DNA of 64,000 nucleotides, from positions 310,001 through 374,000 of the forward strand of contig CAWFPJ010000023.1 in the NCBI GenBank assembly GCA_963817515.1. Direction: 5' to 3'. The notes beneath the pieces are model-generated. The model did not search any database. It was not told the origin of the DNA and was given only the letters and a program-made list of their open reading frames with translations. Numbering within the stretch: the stretch's first letter is position 1; each line of letters begins with the position of its first letter. A program made the position numbers and the translations under genes. The stretch comes from DATMNI01 sp963817515 (GTDB lineage Bacteria > Acidobacteriota > Terriglobia > Bryobacterales > Bryobacteraceae). Positions 44,584-53,670 of this stretch are shown here, one piece after another.

Positions 44584-45864
44584 ATGACACCAGCAGAGAA
44601 AATGGCGCGGCCCCTGGCCGAAGTGGATCCCGAAGTTGCAGAGGCCGTCCGGCATGAACTGGAGCGCCAGCACGGGCAACTCGAACTGATTGCCAGCGAA
44701 AACTTCACTTCGGAAGCCGTGCTCGAAGCCACCGGCAGCATCTTCACCAACAAGTACGCCGAAGGCTATCCCGGCAAACGCTATTACGGCGGCTGCGAGT
44801 TCACCGACATCGTGGAGAACCTGGCCCGCGAACGCGCCAAGAAGCTCTTCGGCGCGGAATATGTCAACGTGCAGCCTCATTCCGGCTCGCAGGCTAACCA
44901 AGCCGCTTACGCCGCGGTGCTGTCACACGGTGACACCATCATGGGCCTTAATCTGGCTCACGGCGGCCACCTCACGCACGGCCATCCGCTCAATTTTTCA
45001 GGCAAGACTTACAACGTGGTTCCATACAACGTGCGCAAGGAAGACGAGCGCATCGATTACGACGAGGTGGAGCGTCTGGCCCGCGAGCACAAGCCCAAAA
45101 TGATCATCGCCGGCGCCAGCGCGTATCCACGCATCATCGATTTCGCGCGCTTCCGCCAGATCGCCGATGCCGTGAACGCAATCTTCCTGGTGGACATGGC
45201 GCACATCTCCGGCCTGGTGGCCGCAGGCGTCCATCCGAATCCGGTACAGTACGCCGATATCGTCACTTCCACTACCCACAAGACGCTGCGAGGCCCGCGG
45301 GCCGGTATTATTCTGGCCCGTGAAAAATACGCAAAGGACATCGACAGAACCGTCTTTCCAGGAGTTCAGGGCGGCCCCCTGGTTCACGTGGTGGCGGCGA
45401 AGGCAGTCTGCTTTCTGGAGGCCATGCAGCCGGAGTTTGTGGAATATCAGAAGCAAGTGGTAGCCAACGCGCGCGCCATGGCGCAAGCCCTGATGGACGC
45501 GGGCTTCCGCGTGGTTTCGGGGGGAACCGATACCCACGTGGTGCTGCTCGACGTGTTCTCCAAGGGTTTGCGCGGCAAGGAGTCTGAGCAGGCGCTTGAC
45601 CGCGCACGCATCACGGTGAACAAGAATGCCATCCCGTTTGACACCAACCCGCCCGTGAACCCCAGCGGAATCCGCCTGGGCTCTCCGGCGGTAACCACCC
45701 GCGGTTTCAAAGAAGCCGAGATGCGCGAGGTCGGCACCCTGATCGCCGAAGTCCTCACCAACATTTCGAATGAGCAGGCAATTGCCGGAGTGAGGCAGCG
45801 AGTGAATGCGCTGACGGCCCGGTTCCCGCTCTACACCTGGAAACTCGATCCGGTTCGAGCGTGA
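44584..45864 (+). CDS. glyA: Serine hydroxymethyltransferase
   Basis: 426 residues from ATG 44584; the open frame extends to 44380 into proS and is not used. Converts serine and tetrahydrofolate to glycine and methylene-tetrahydrofolate. Seen: LELIASENFTSEAVLEA, NKYAEGYPGKRYYGGCE, NVQPHSGSQAN, FLVDMAHISGLVAAG, the cofactor lysine in TSTTHKTLRGPRAG and NAIPFDTNPPVNPSGIRLG. The stop overlaps the following GTG start by 4 bases. Confidence 0.97.
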   Translation: MTPAEKMARPLAEVDPEVAEAVRHELERQHGQLELIASENFTSEAVLEATGSIFTNKYAEGYPGKRYYGGCEFTDIVENLARERAKKLFGAEYVNVQPHSGSQANQAAYAAVLSHGDTIMGLNLAHGGHLTHGHPLNFSGKTYNVVPYNVRKEDERIDYDEVERLAREHKPKMIIAGASAYPRIIDFARFRQIADAVNAIFLVDMAHISGLVAAGVHPNPVQYADIVTSTTHKTLRGPRAGIILAREKYAKDIDRTVFPGVQGGPLVHVVAAKAVCFLEAMQPEFVEYQKQVVANARAMAQALMDAGFRVVSGGTDTHVVLLDVFSKGLRGKESEQALDRARITVNKNAIPFDTNPPVNPSGIRLGSPAVTTRGFKEAEMREVGTLIAEVLTNISNEQAIAGVRQRVNALTARFPLYTWKLDPVRA

Positions 45865-47000
45865 GCCTCCACATCGTGATCGATGCCCGGCGCATCCGGG
45901 ACTTCGGAATCGGCACCTACATTCGAAGCCTGGTTCACGCGCTGTCGACCATCGACACGACCAACCAATACACGCTGGTCAGCGCGCCTGCCGATGTGCG
46001 CACGCTTTCCAGCCTGCCCGAAAATTTCCACTCCGCCGTTTACGCGCGAAGCGATCACAGTTTTCTCGATCACATGGCCTTTCCGATTTTTCTGCGCGGC
46101 CTTTCGCCCGACCTGGTGCACATTCCGCTGAACCGGGTTCCCATGCTCATGGTTAAGCCCTACGTGGTGACCATACACGACATGGCCAACCTGCTTTTTG
46201 TAGAGGATTATTCCAGTATACGAATGCAATTCCGCCGCATCCGGTTCAAACGCGGCCTGGTACGAGCCAACCGTGTGATCGCGGTTTCCGAGTCCACCAA
46301 GCGCGACGTAGAGAATATGCTGGGCGTGCCTACGGAACGCATCTGCCGGGTCTACAACGCGCCGGATGCCGGCTTTTTCCAGCGCGCCGGCGATCCCAAA
46401 CAGGAACAGGGCCGCATTATGGAGCGATACCAGATTAACTATCCGTTCCTGTTGTACGCCGGCAACGTTCGCCGCCACAAGAACGTCCCGCGCCTGGTGG
46501 AGGCCTTTGCCGTGGTGCGCGACCAACTGGCATCGCACCCCATTTACAAAGATCTGCGTCTGGTGATTATTGGCGACACTATTTCGCAGCACCCGGCGGT
46601 GCGGCAGACAGTGATCAAGAGCCGCGTGGAGAACGTGGTCCGGTTTCTGGGCTTCGTGCCATTCGACACGCTGCGCTGCTTTTACGAATCGGCCGCCGCT
46701 TTCGTCTTTCCCTCGCGCTACGAAGGCTTCGGATTACCGCCGCTCGAAGCCATGGCTTGTGGAACGCCGGTGGTCACTTCAAACGTAAGCTCGCTTCCCG
46801 AGGTGGTGGGCGACGCCGCGGTGCTGGTCAACCCGGAGAACGTCTTCGACATCGCGCGAGGTATCCGCGATGTGCTGCTCGACGAAGAACTACGCGCGTG
46901 CCTGATCAGCCGCGGCCGCGAACAGGCCGCGCGTTTCAGTTGGACCCGGACCGCGCTCCAGGTGGTGGGGATTTATAAGGAAGCCGCTGCGGAGCGCTAA
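45861..47000 (+). CDS. GT4 family glycosyltransferase
   Basis: 379 residues of GT-B fold. N-terminal IVIDARRIRDFGIGTYIRSL (acceptor-side glycine loop), VVTIHDMANLLF, ANRVIAVSESTKRDV, and the donor-side LLYAGNVRRHKNVPRLVEAF and PSRYEGFGLPPLEAMACGTPVV with the E-x7-E motif. These features match mannosyl/glucosyl transferases for surface polysaccharide. The start is GTG inside the glyA stop (GTGA), an odd coupling for a glycosyltransferase. Confidence 0.9.
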   Translation: MSLHIVIDARRIRDFGIGTYIRSLVHALSTIDTTNQYTLVSAPADVRTLSSLPENFHSAVYARSDHSFLDHMAFPIFLRGLSPDLVHIPLNRVPMLMVKPYVVTIHDMANLLFVEDYSSIRMQFRRIRFKRGLVRANRVIAVSESTKRDVENMLGVPTERICRVYNAPDAGFFQRAGDPKQEQGRIMERYQINYPFLLYAGNVRRHKNVPRLVEAFAVVRDQLASHPIYKDLRLVIIGDTISQHPAVRQTVIKSRVENVVRFLGFVPFDTLRCFYESAAAFVFPSRYEGFGLPPLEAMACGTPVVTSNVSSLPEVVGDAAVLVNPENVFDIARGIRDVLLDEELRACLISRGREQAARFSWTRTALQVVGIYKEAAAER

Positions 47001-47076
47001 GCTAAAATCCTGCGCCGGCCGCCGCCAGTGTTTTACATTGTTATGGGGCGCTGTTATAACGCCCTCAAATCGCAAA

Positions 47077-47865
47077 ATGGGAGTTAGGACCTTGCGTGAT
47101 TTCATGGCAGCCGTTCTAGTCCTGAGCTGCAGCGTGGCGGTTGCGCGCGCCCAGGGCAATTTCGAAGTGCAGGTCTATGCTTCGGACCTGGTGCCGAAGG
47201 GCGTCACGATGGTGGAATTGCATAGCAATTTCACGGCGAGCGGCACTAAGGGCACTGTGGATGGCGTGCTTCCCACCAATCACGCGGAGCATGAAACCGT
47301 GGAAATCACGCACGGATTCAACGAATGGTTCGAGACCGGCTTTTACATCTTCACCAGCATTCAACCGGACGGCAGTTGGATGTATGTAGGCTCCCACATT
47401 CGTCCGCGATTCGCCGTGCCGGAGCGCTACCACCTGCCTGTGGGCCTCAGTATTTCGAATGAAATCGGCTGGCAGCGTCCCAACTTTTCGCTGGACACGT
47501 GGACTTGGGAAATTCGGCCCATCGTCGACAAGAAGATCGGCAAGCTGTACCTGGCCTTCAACCCAACCGTGGACCGCTCACTCCACGGGCCGGAATCCAG
47601 CCGCGGATTCCAGTTTTCGCCAAACGTCAAATTCGGTTACGACGTGACCAAGAAAGTAACGCTGGGGATGGAATATTACGGCGCTGTGGGTCCGGTCACG
47701 GGCTTTGATCCCGTTCGCGACCAACAACAGCAGTTTATTCCGGCCGTCGATGTCGACTTCGGCAAGAACTGGGAATTCAATTTTGGCGTGGGCGTGGGAG
47801 TCACCCAGGCCACAGACCATTTGCTGGTGAAGGCGATTCTGGGGTATCGGTTCAACAATCACTAA
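47077..47865 (+). CDS. Outer-membrane beta-barrel protein of unknown function
   Basis: 262 residues from ATG 47077, which begins a signal peptide (DFMAAVLVLSCSVAVARAQ). The mature part is a chain of amphipathic strands (VTMVELHSNFTAS, WFETGFYIFTSIQP, LPVGLSISNEIGWQ, VTLGMEYYGAVGPV, WEFNFGVGVGVTQ) that ends in the aromatic strand VKAILGYRF before a short tail. It looks like a small porin-like barrel similar to the phenol-MetA pathway (transporter) family. Substrate unknown. Confidence 0.65.
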   Translation: MGVRTLRDFMAAVLVLSCSVAVARAQGNFEVQVYASDLVPKGVTMVELHSNFTASGTKGTVDGVLPTNHAEHETVEITHGFNEWFETGFYIFTSIQPDGSWMYVGSHIRPRFAVPERYHLPVGLSISNEIGWQRPNFSLDTWTWEIRPIVDKKIGKLYLAFNPTVDRSLHGPESSRGFQFSPNVKFGYDVTKKVTLGMEYYGAVGPVTGFDPVRDQQQQFIPAVDVDFGKNWEFNFGVGVGVTQATDHLLVKAILGYRFNNH

Positions 47866-47893
47866 AAAAATGCCCGGCAAGATTGCCGGGCAT
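47866..47893 (-). terminator. Intrinsic terminator for the small secreted protein gene (minus strand)
   Basis: ATGCCCGGCA and TGCCGGGCAT form a perfect 10-bp stem with a 4-base loop (47870-47893). On the minus strand it is followed directly by a T-run, a textbook terminator for the gene at 47940-48272. On the plus strand the run lies before the stem, so it may also weakly end the barrel gene. Confidence 0.85.
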
Positions 47894-47939
47894 TGCAGGC
47901 CGGGTGGCCCATTTTACTGAGATCACAGGCTGAACGGGA

Positions 47940-48272
47940 TTACATGCCGAATTCTAGCTTGGTCTTGGATCCACCCAGTTCGATGGCGTTGATCTGCTCG
48001 TCATTGCCGTTTTTGGTGGTATCGACCGCGGTCACATCGTATTTCTTCTCAACGGTGTCAACCTTGGCGGTCGTGTTCACCTGCTTCGCGGTATCCCTGT
48101 TCGTGAAAACGACGTTGGTGCCGTCAACCGTAACCTTGTACTCGCCAGCGACCAGTTGGGCGGTGCCGACCTTGGCCGGAGAGCTGAGCGTGATGTCGTA
48201 GCTTTTGGCGCTAGCAATAGAAAGGGTGGAAAGGGCCAGCGCTCCCACCAGTAGAATGGATTTGATCGTCAT
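47940..48272 (-). CDS. Small secreted protein of unknown function
   Basis: 110 residues. Signal peptide (SILLVGALALSTLSIASA), then a single beta domain: YDITLSSPAKVGTAQLVAGEYKV and VTVDGTNVVFTNRDTAK. The pattern with LSSPAKVGxxQLxAGEYKV is common in small exported proteins of Acidobacteria, but no function is known to me. A strong AGGAGG ribosome-binding site and a strong terminator suggest high expression as a single gene. Confidence 0.75.
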   Translation of the reverse strand: MTIKSILLVGALALSTLSIASAKSYDITLSSPAKVGTAQLVAGEYKVTVDGTNVVFTNRDTAKQVNTTAKVDTVEKKYDVTAVDTTKNGNDEQINAIELGGSKTKLEFGM

Positions 48273-48313
48273 AGTTTTTGTCCTCCTAATAGAGTCACTT
48301 ATAAGGATGTTTA

Positions 48314-48356
48314 GAGCCGCTCGAACGTAACTACCCTCTAGAGGGGATATCGGCTC
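48314..48356. promoter_or_regulatory. Nested palindrome upstream of the small secreted protein gene
   Basis: GAGCCG (48314-48319) and CGGCTC (48351-48356) enclose the perfect palindrome CCCTCTAGAGGG (48334-48345). It lies in the 99-base gap before the secreted protein gene, about 40 bases from its start. Could be an operator or a leader structure. Confidence 0.3.
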
Positions 48357-48371
48357 CGGTGGGGACGGGAC

Positions 48372-49289
48372 TCAGCCGATCAACTTTTCAAGGTAGGCTT
48401 TGGCGGCCAGAATGTCGGCGGTTTGCTTCTCTCCGCGAATCTCGCGCTCAATGGTCAGCGGGTTCTTGTATCCGAGTTTCTTCAGCTTCTCGATCAATAT
48501 CGGAAAGTTGACCTTGCCTTCTCCGATCGCCACCTCCACGCCCAGACGTTTGGGATCGGTCGGGTACAGGCCGTCCTTGGCGTGCACGCCCTGGATGTAG
48601 GGCCCCAGAATTTCCACAGCGTCCAGGGGGTTGGCCTTACCGTACAGAATGAGGTTGGCCGCATCGAAATTGACGCCGACATTATCCAGCCCGACGTCGC
48701 GGATGGTGCGCACCAGTGTGATTGGCGTTTCCTGGCCTGTCTCGCAGCGGAAGTTCTGGCCGTTTTTCTTGCAGTACGCCGCCACGGTGCGGATAGCCTC
48801 CACCGCCTCCGTATAGACCGGATCGTTGGGATTCTCCGGGATGAACCCGCAGTGGGTTTGCACGGCCGGAATGCCGGCCTTGCGGGCGAAATCCGAGACC
48901 TCTTTCATGTGGGCGATGCGGGCGTCGCGAAATTCGCGCGGCACCAGCCCGATGGTTTGGGGTCCTTGGTAGAAATCGTACACTTCACGGCCGGGGCCTC
49001 CCGATACGGCGGAGGTGACCTCCACGTGGTACATGTCCAGGGCCTGCCGGAGTTTGGCCGCTGTGCCATCATCGATGGCGCGAACCCCCAGTTGACAAGT
49101 GGGGAAGCCCAGATCATGGACGCGCTTGATGTCCGCCTGGGGGTCGGCCGAAAGGCCGAGAATGATTCCAAGGCGCATCTTTGCGGGAGACTGGGTTCCT
49201 TGTTGGGCTTGGCCTGCTGCGCGTGAGGCAGCGGCTGCGGCTGCCGCCTGGAAGAGTTGCCGCCGGCTGAAAGGTGTCATAGGTGACAT
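48372..49289 (-). CDS. Tat-exported sugar phosphate isomerase/epimerase-like TIM-barrel protein
   Basis: About 305 residues. The N-terminus has a twin-arginine signal (SRRQLFQAAAAAAASRAAG). The mature part is an AP-endonuclease-2/xylose-isomerase-like barrel: GIILGLSADPQADIKRVHDLGF, IPAVQTHCGFIPEN, FRCETGQETP, VGVNFDAANLILYGKANP, IQGVHAKDGLYP and PLTIEREIRG, which provide the usual metal ligands (Glu, Asp, His, Glu). Such proteins act on sugars or cyclitols; the substrate is not known. ATG 49289 or 49280 may be used. Confidence 0.85.
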   Translation of the reverse strand: MSPMTPFSRRQLFQAAAAAAASRAAGQAQQGTQSPAKMRLGIILGLSADPQADIKRVHDLGFPTCQLGVRAIDDGTAAKLRQALDMYHVEVTSAVSGGPGREVYDFYQGPQTIGLVPREFRDARIAHMKEVSDFARKAGIPAVQTHCGFIPENPNDPVYTEAVEAIRTVAAYCKKNGQNFRCETGQETPITLVRTIRDVGLDNVGVNFDAANLILYGKANPLDAVEILGPYIQGVHAKDGLYPTDPKRLGVEVAIGEGKVNFPILIEKLKKLGYKNPLTIEREIRGEKQTADILAAKAYLEKLIG

Positions 49290-49520
49290 TCTATCGCGCG
49301 GCGCAGGCATTTGAAATCAGACATGGTAACTTTAATCCTGAAGTATCGAGTGCAGGCGTAATATTCAACAATCTTACAGTTAGCGCGAACCCGCAGAGTC
49401 CGCGGAAGCCGGTGCATCGTGTTACTATGCAGTTCATAAAGAAGAATAATGCTTCGGTCTATCTAATTTCCCCGATTTAAATGACACGCAATTCTCCGTG
49501 TTAATTGAAAGAGGTTGGTT

Positions 49521-52500
49521 ATGCAGCACAAGAGTTTGCCTTTCGCGCTCATTATCGCAACGCTCGTATTGGCGGGCTCATCAATGGCGCAGAATACCGC
49601 GCGTCTAAGCGGCTCCGTCGTCGATCCTGCGGGTTTGGCAGTACCATCCGCTGCCGTCGATGTGCTTATGCCGGGTGGATCGCGTGCCATCTTGAGTACT
49701 GTTGCGACGGCCGAAGGCTTGTTTGCGTTCACCGGAGTTGCGGCCGGCACTTATGAAGTGGTGATCACGGCGCAGGGATTCCGGAAGTATACCCAGCGCG
49801 GCGTCGTGCTTTCGGCGGGTCAGGAGACCGCGATGGCCGCTATCAATCTGCAAGTCGGCAGCGTGACCGAAACCGTCGAAGTGACAGACACGGCCCAGAC
49901 CGTGCAGACCGGCAACGCCGAAATAGCCTCCAGCGTCACGCGCAACCAAATTCGGGACCTGCCGATGTTGAACCGCAGCCCACAGGGGTTCGTCACCACT
50001 CAGGCGGGGGTGACCCTGGGCCGCGGCGGCAATAGCGTGATCAACGGCCAGCGCACCAGTTTTACCAACGTTACGCTCGACGGCATCAACATTGAGGACA
50101 ATTACATCCGCACTAATACCGTGGATTTCTCCCCCAACCTGCTGCTGCTCGACCAGATCGCCGAGTTCACCATCGCCACTTCCAACGCCAATCCGTCGGC
50201 TGGCAGTGGCTCTTCGCAGATTATCTTCGTCACACCCTCGGGGACCAATACGCTCCATGGCAGCGCCTTTTGGTCAAACCGCAACAGCGCGGTGGCGGCC
50301 AATACGTGGTTCAACAATCAGGCGGGGGTTCCGAATTCCTTCCTGAATCAAAACCAGGCGGGCGGCTCTCTGGGAGGCCCCATCAAGAAAGACAAGCTTT
50401 TCTTCTATGTGAACTATGAGGCCTTCCGTCTCAAACAGCAGTCGGGTCAACAGCGCACGATCCTGACGACCGATGCAGCCCAGGGCATCTTCACCTATCC
50501 GGGCGCCGGCGGGGCGGTTCAAAAGGTGAACATCTTGCAGGCTGCCGGCCAGAAGCTCGATCCCACCATGGCGGCGATCATCGCGAAGATTCCACCCCCG
50601 TCGGCGATCAACAACTTCAACACCGGCGACAGTTCGGGGTCCCTGCTGCGCAACACCGGCGGATTTCTGTTCAATCAGCGCAATAATCGTACCCGCAACA
50701 ACGTCACCGGAAAAATCGACTATGTCATGTCGCCCAAGAGTACTATCAGTGCCACTTATGCATGGAACAGCGATCTCTTGGACCGGCCCGACGTCCAGAC
50801 TCTTGGATACCAGGTTGTTCCTCCAGTCAATAACAACGAGAATGTTAACTTCTTGTCGGTGCGTTGGCGTTACAACCCGCTACCCACCCTCACTAACGAG
50901 GCCCTCTTCGGACTCAACCTCGCGCCGTCGCTTTTTCTCACCAGCCAAAATTTCGGAAGCGCTATTATCGGCGGTACCGTGTTTAGCAACCCAGTGGCCA
51001 CGTTCCGTGCGCAGGGCCGCTTCACCAATACCTATAACTTTGCTGATAATGCCGGCTATGTTCACGGTGCGCATAATATTCAGTTCGGATTCCAGGTGCA
51101 AAGGATCTACACTGAGCCCTACAACGATGGCGGTATTACGCCCACTTACAATGTGGGCATTAGTTCGGCCAATACTTTTGGCCTGACCAACGCCCAACTA
51201 CCAGGCGCCAGCTCCACTGATCTAACGGCTGCTAACAACTTGCTGGCCAGCCTGGCGGGCTTTGTCTCCGTATACTCCCAGACTTTTAATGTGCAGAACC
51301 GAACTTCGGGCTTCGTCCCGGGTTTTACTCAGGACCGGCACTGGAAAGTGAATGACTATTCGTTCTACGTTCAGGACAATTGGAAGGTGCAACGCCGTCT
51401 GACACTAAACCTGGGGCTGCGCTATGAGTATTATTCCCCGGTTCAAGAGCAGAACGGTCTCTCCCTGCTCCCGCAGTTAGTGGACAACAACGCTGTTTCC
51501 ACGCTCCTCTCGAACGCGACCCTCAATTTTGTCTCGGGTTCCGGTGCGTCGCTGTACCATCCTGACCGCAACAATTTCGCCCCTAATGTTGGCCTGGCAT
51601 GGGACGTGTTCGGCAACGGTAAGACCGCCTTGCGCGGCGGCTATAGCATCAATTTCGTCAACGACGAATACCTGTCCGCCATCACCGGCAACGCCAATAC
51701 CAACGCCGGGCTGTCTCAGACCGTGACCAACCCAACAGCGCTCGCAAGTTTGGTTAGCGCTGGGTTGCCCGCTATCACCACTCCTACCTTTAAGGTCCCG
51801 CGCACCTTCCAGGACAATTACAATTTGAGCACCACGTCTAACTTCGGCATGCCAGACCCCAACCTGCGCTCCCCCTACGTTCAACAATGGAACATCGGCA
51901 TACAGCATGAGTTGAAAGGCTTTGTGGTGGAGGCGCGCTATGTGGGTAATCACGGCACCAAACTACTCCGCGCCATCGACTTCAACCAGATCAACATCAA
52001 CGCCGGCGGCTTTCTTGGCGATTTCCTGCGGGCTCAGCGGAACGGTAATCTTGCCCTCTCCGCCACCGGCGTGTTCAATCCGGCGTATGACGCCAATATA
52101 GCCGGCAGCCAGCTACTTACCGTATTCCCGTTACTGCCTGGTGGCGGCACCCTCACCAATGCCACCAACCGCACCTACCTCCAGCAGGGCGCAGTGGCCG
52201 ACATGGCCTTCAACTACCAGTCCACAAAGGCAAACGGGCCCATCAACTTCATGCCCAACCCGCTCGCTGCCAGCCTCCGCATGATGACTAACTACAGTAA
52301 CTCGACTTACAACGGCCTACAGTTAGAGTTTCGTACGCGCGAACATAAGGGACTTACTATTCAGGGCAACTACACTTACTCAAAGGTACTGACCGACGCC
52401 GTCAGCGGCTCCGACAATAACAACGTGGGACGATACGAGCCTTTTATTGACTCGAGCAATCCCAAGCTGGACAAAGCGCGAGCTCTATTTGACCTCACTC

Positions 52501-53120
52501 ACGTCGCCAAGTTCAACTTTGTGTACCGCCTGCCTATGGGCGATGGCCACATGCTCAGCTTCAGGCCGATCAACCGTTTCGTGCTCTCCGGCTGGTTGAT
52601 CAGCGGCATCTTCAACCGCCAGTCCGGGGAGCCCTTCTCGGTGTGCTCAAGCATTGGGACCTTCAATCGCAATAACAACCTGCAGGCCAACCAATGCAAC
52701 ACCGTGAACACGGCGCTCGACATGAGCCAGCTTCGGGACGTTTTCCAATTCCGCATGACCGGCAGCGGCCCGTCCTTTGTGAGTGCCTCAGCTCTAAACC
52801 CGAGCGGTCAGGCAGCCGTGGCCGGCGGCACGCCTTTCTCCGGTCAGATCTTCACTGTGCCCGGGGCTGGAACCATCGGCACGTTGGGCAAGCGCGTCTT
52901 CGACGGGCCCTGGGACACCACTTTCGATTTCGGCTTGATGAAGGAAACCAAGATCAACGAACGCCATTCCATTCAATTGCGGATGGACGCTTCAAACTTC
53001 TTGAATCACCCCTCGTTTATCATCGCCGATCAGACGGTCACTTCGAGCACATTCGGGAAGATTACGAGCACATTCGCCAGCCGCCGCCAGATACAGTTCG
53101 CGCTGTACTACCGGTTTTAG
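49521..53120 (+). CDS. Oar-like TonB-dependent receptor 1
   Basis: 1199 residues from ATG 49521. Signal peptide (LPFALIIATLVLAGSSMAQ), a carboxypeptidase-regulatory-like Ig domain (RLSGSVVDPAGLAVPSAAVDV, GTYEVVITAQGF), a plug domain (QIRDLPMLNRSPQGFVTTQAGV, NVTLDGINIEDN) and a long beta-barrel ending in the aromatic FALYYRF. These giant receptors are expanded in Acidobacteria and may take up polysaccharide or peptide fragments. No exbBD or tonB gene is in the window. A 200-base AT-rich gap upstream probably holds its promoter. Confidence 0.9.
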   Translation: MQHKSLPFALIIATLVLAGSSMAQNTARLSGSVVDPAGLAVPSAAVDVLMPGGSRAILSTVATAEGLFAFTGVAAGTYEVVITAQGFRKYTQRGVVLSAGQETAMAAINLQVGSVTETVEVTDTAQTVQTGNAEIASSVTRNQIRDLPMLNRSPQGFVTTQAGVTLGRGGNSVINGQRTSFTNVTLDGINIEDNYIRTNTVDFSPNLLLLDQIAEFTIATSNANPSAGSGSSQIIFVTPSGTNTLHGSAFWSNRNSAVAANTWFNNQAGVPNSFLNQNQAGGSLGGPIKKDKLFFYVNYEAFRLKQQSGQQRTILTTDAAQGIFTYPGAGGAVQKVNILQAAGQKLDPTMAAIIAKIPPPSAINNFNTGDSSGSLLRNTGGFLFNQRNNRTRNNVTGKIDYVMSPKSTISATYAWNSDLLDRPDVQTLGYQVVPPVNNNENVNFLSVRWRYNPLPTLTNEALFGLNLAPSLFLTSQNFGSAIIGGTVFSNPVATFRAQGRFTNTYNFADNAGYVHGAHNIQFGFQVQRIYTEPYNDGGITPTYNVGISSANTFGLTNAQLPGASSTDLTAANNLLASLAGFVSVYSQTFNVQNRTSGFVPGFTQDRHWKVNDYSFYVQDNWKVQRRLTLNLGLRYEYYSPVQEQNGLSLLPQLVDNNAVSTLLSNATLNFVSGSGASLYHPDRNNFAPNVGLAWDVFGNGKTALRGGYSINFVNDEYLSAITGNANTNAGLSQTVTNPTALASLVSAGLPAITTPTFKVPRTFQDNYNLSTTSNFGMPDPNLRSPYVQQWNIGIQHELKGFVVEARYVGNHGTKLLRAIDFNQININAGGFLGDFLRAQRNGNLALSATGVFNPAYDANIAGSQLLTVFPLLPGGGTLTNATNRTYLQQGAVADMAFNYQSTKANGPINFMPNPLAASLRMMTNYSNSTYNGLQLEFRTREHKGLTIQGNYTYSKVLTDAVSGSDNNNVGRYEPFIDSSNPKLDKARALFDLTHVAKFNFVYRLPMGDGHMLSFRPINRFVLSGWLISGIFNRQSGEPFSVCSSIGTFNRNNNLQANQCNTVNTALDMSQLRDVFQFRMTGSGPSFVSASALNPSGQAAVAGGTPFSGQIFTVPGAGTIGTLGKRVFDGPWDTTFDFGLMKETKINERHSIQLRMDASNFLNHPSFIIADQTVTSSTFGKITSTFASRRQIQFALYYRF

Positions 53121-53124
53121 ACTT

Positions 53125-53154
53125 GGTAGCGCCGGCGATCTGGTCGCCAGTGGG
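53125..53154 (+). repeat. REP-like palindromic element, copy 5
   Basis: Starts GGTAGCGCCGGCGATC and ends GCCAGTGGG; it differs from the arms at 30151-30227 by a few bases. It lies between the convergent receptor gene and the truncated peptidase gene, 4 bases from the former and 1 from the stop of the latter. Confidence 0.6.
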
Positions 53155-53155
53155 G

Positions 53156-53627
53156 TTACCTTCGCGCTTGTGCAGTGTCCACGCCCGCTGATTTCAACAC
53201 TGGCTGCGCGCTGACGTAGTCCAGCTTCGCCGCCGCTTTACGGACCCCCTCGAAGACGAAGAAGCGCACCGATTCCTCCATGCCAACACGTCCGGCGGCA
53301 ACGCCCCGGTCCTTCATCACTTCGACGATTCGCTGGTACGGGCTCTCGTCTTCCTGCCAGACGCGAATATCGCTTGCCGACGTGGATCAATTCACGCGCG
53401 CGCATTTCCTCGAAGCCGGGCAGCACGTATGCCGGGTCGCCCTTCTGCGTGAGTACGACCGCGAAGGTGCGTTCGCTGCGTCCCCAGCGTACCCCGGTGA
53501 GGTACTGCATGGCCGGCCCCGGCTCCAGCACTACGGCCTGGAGACCGAATTCCTTCATGGCCTCCTGAAGCTTCGCAACGCGCTGGCGGTAGGTTGTCGG
53601 GGAAACTTCGGTGGTCTGCTGCGGCAT
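53156..53627 (-). pseudogene. Truncated creatinase-fold peptidase: N-terminal domain only, with one frameshift
   Basis: ATG 53627 starts TYRQRVAKLQEAMKEFGLQAV and a creatinase N-terminal domain (MQYLTGVRWGRSERTFAVVL). The frame shifts near 53372; the continuation reads DIRVWQEDESPYQRIVEVMKD and RVGMEESVRFFVFEGVRKA, and stops at 53156-53158. It ends just where the metal-binding pita-bread domain should begin, so the five metal ligands are absent. The next gene upstream is a full homologue (compare RFAVFDGLRKQ). It is best seen as a remnant of a tandem duplicate, perhaps cut by the event that placed the receptor gene beside it. Confidence 0.7.
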
Positions 53628-53670
53628 CGTGATGATTCCTCGAAACTATTGGCGGCGATGACCGCCGGTG

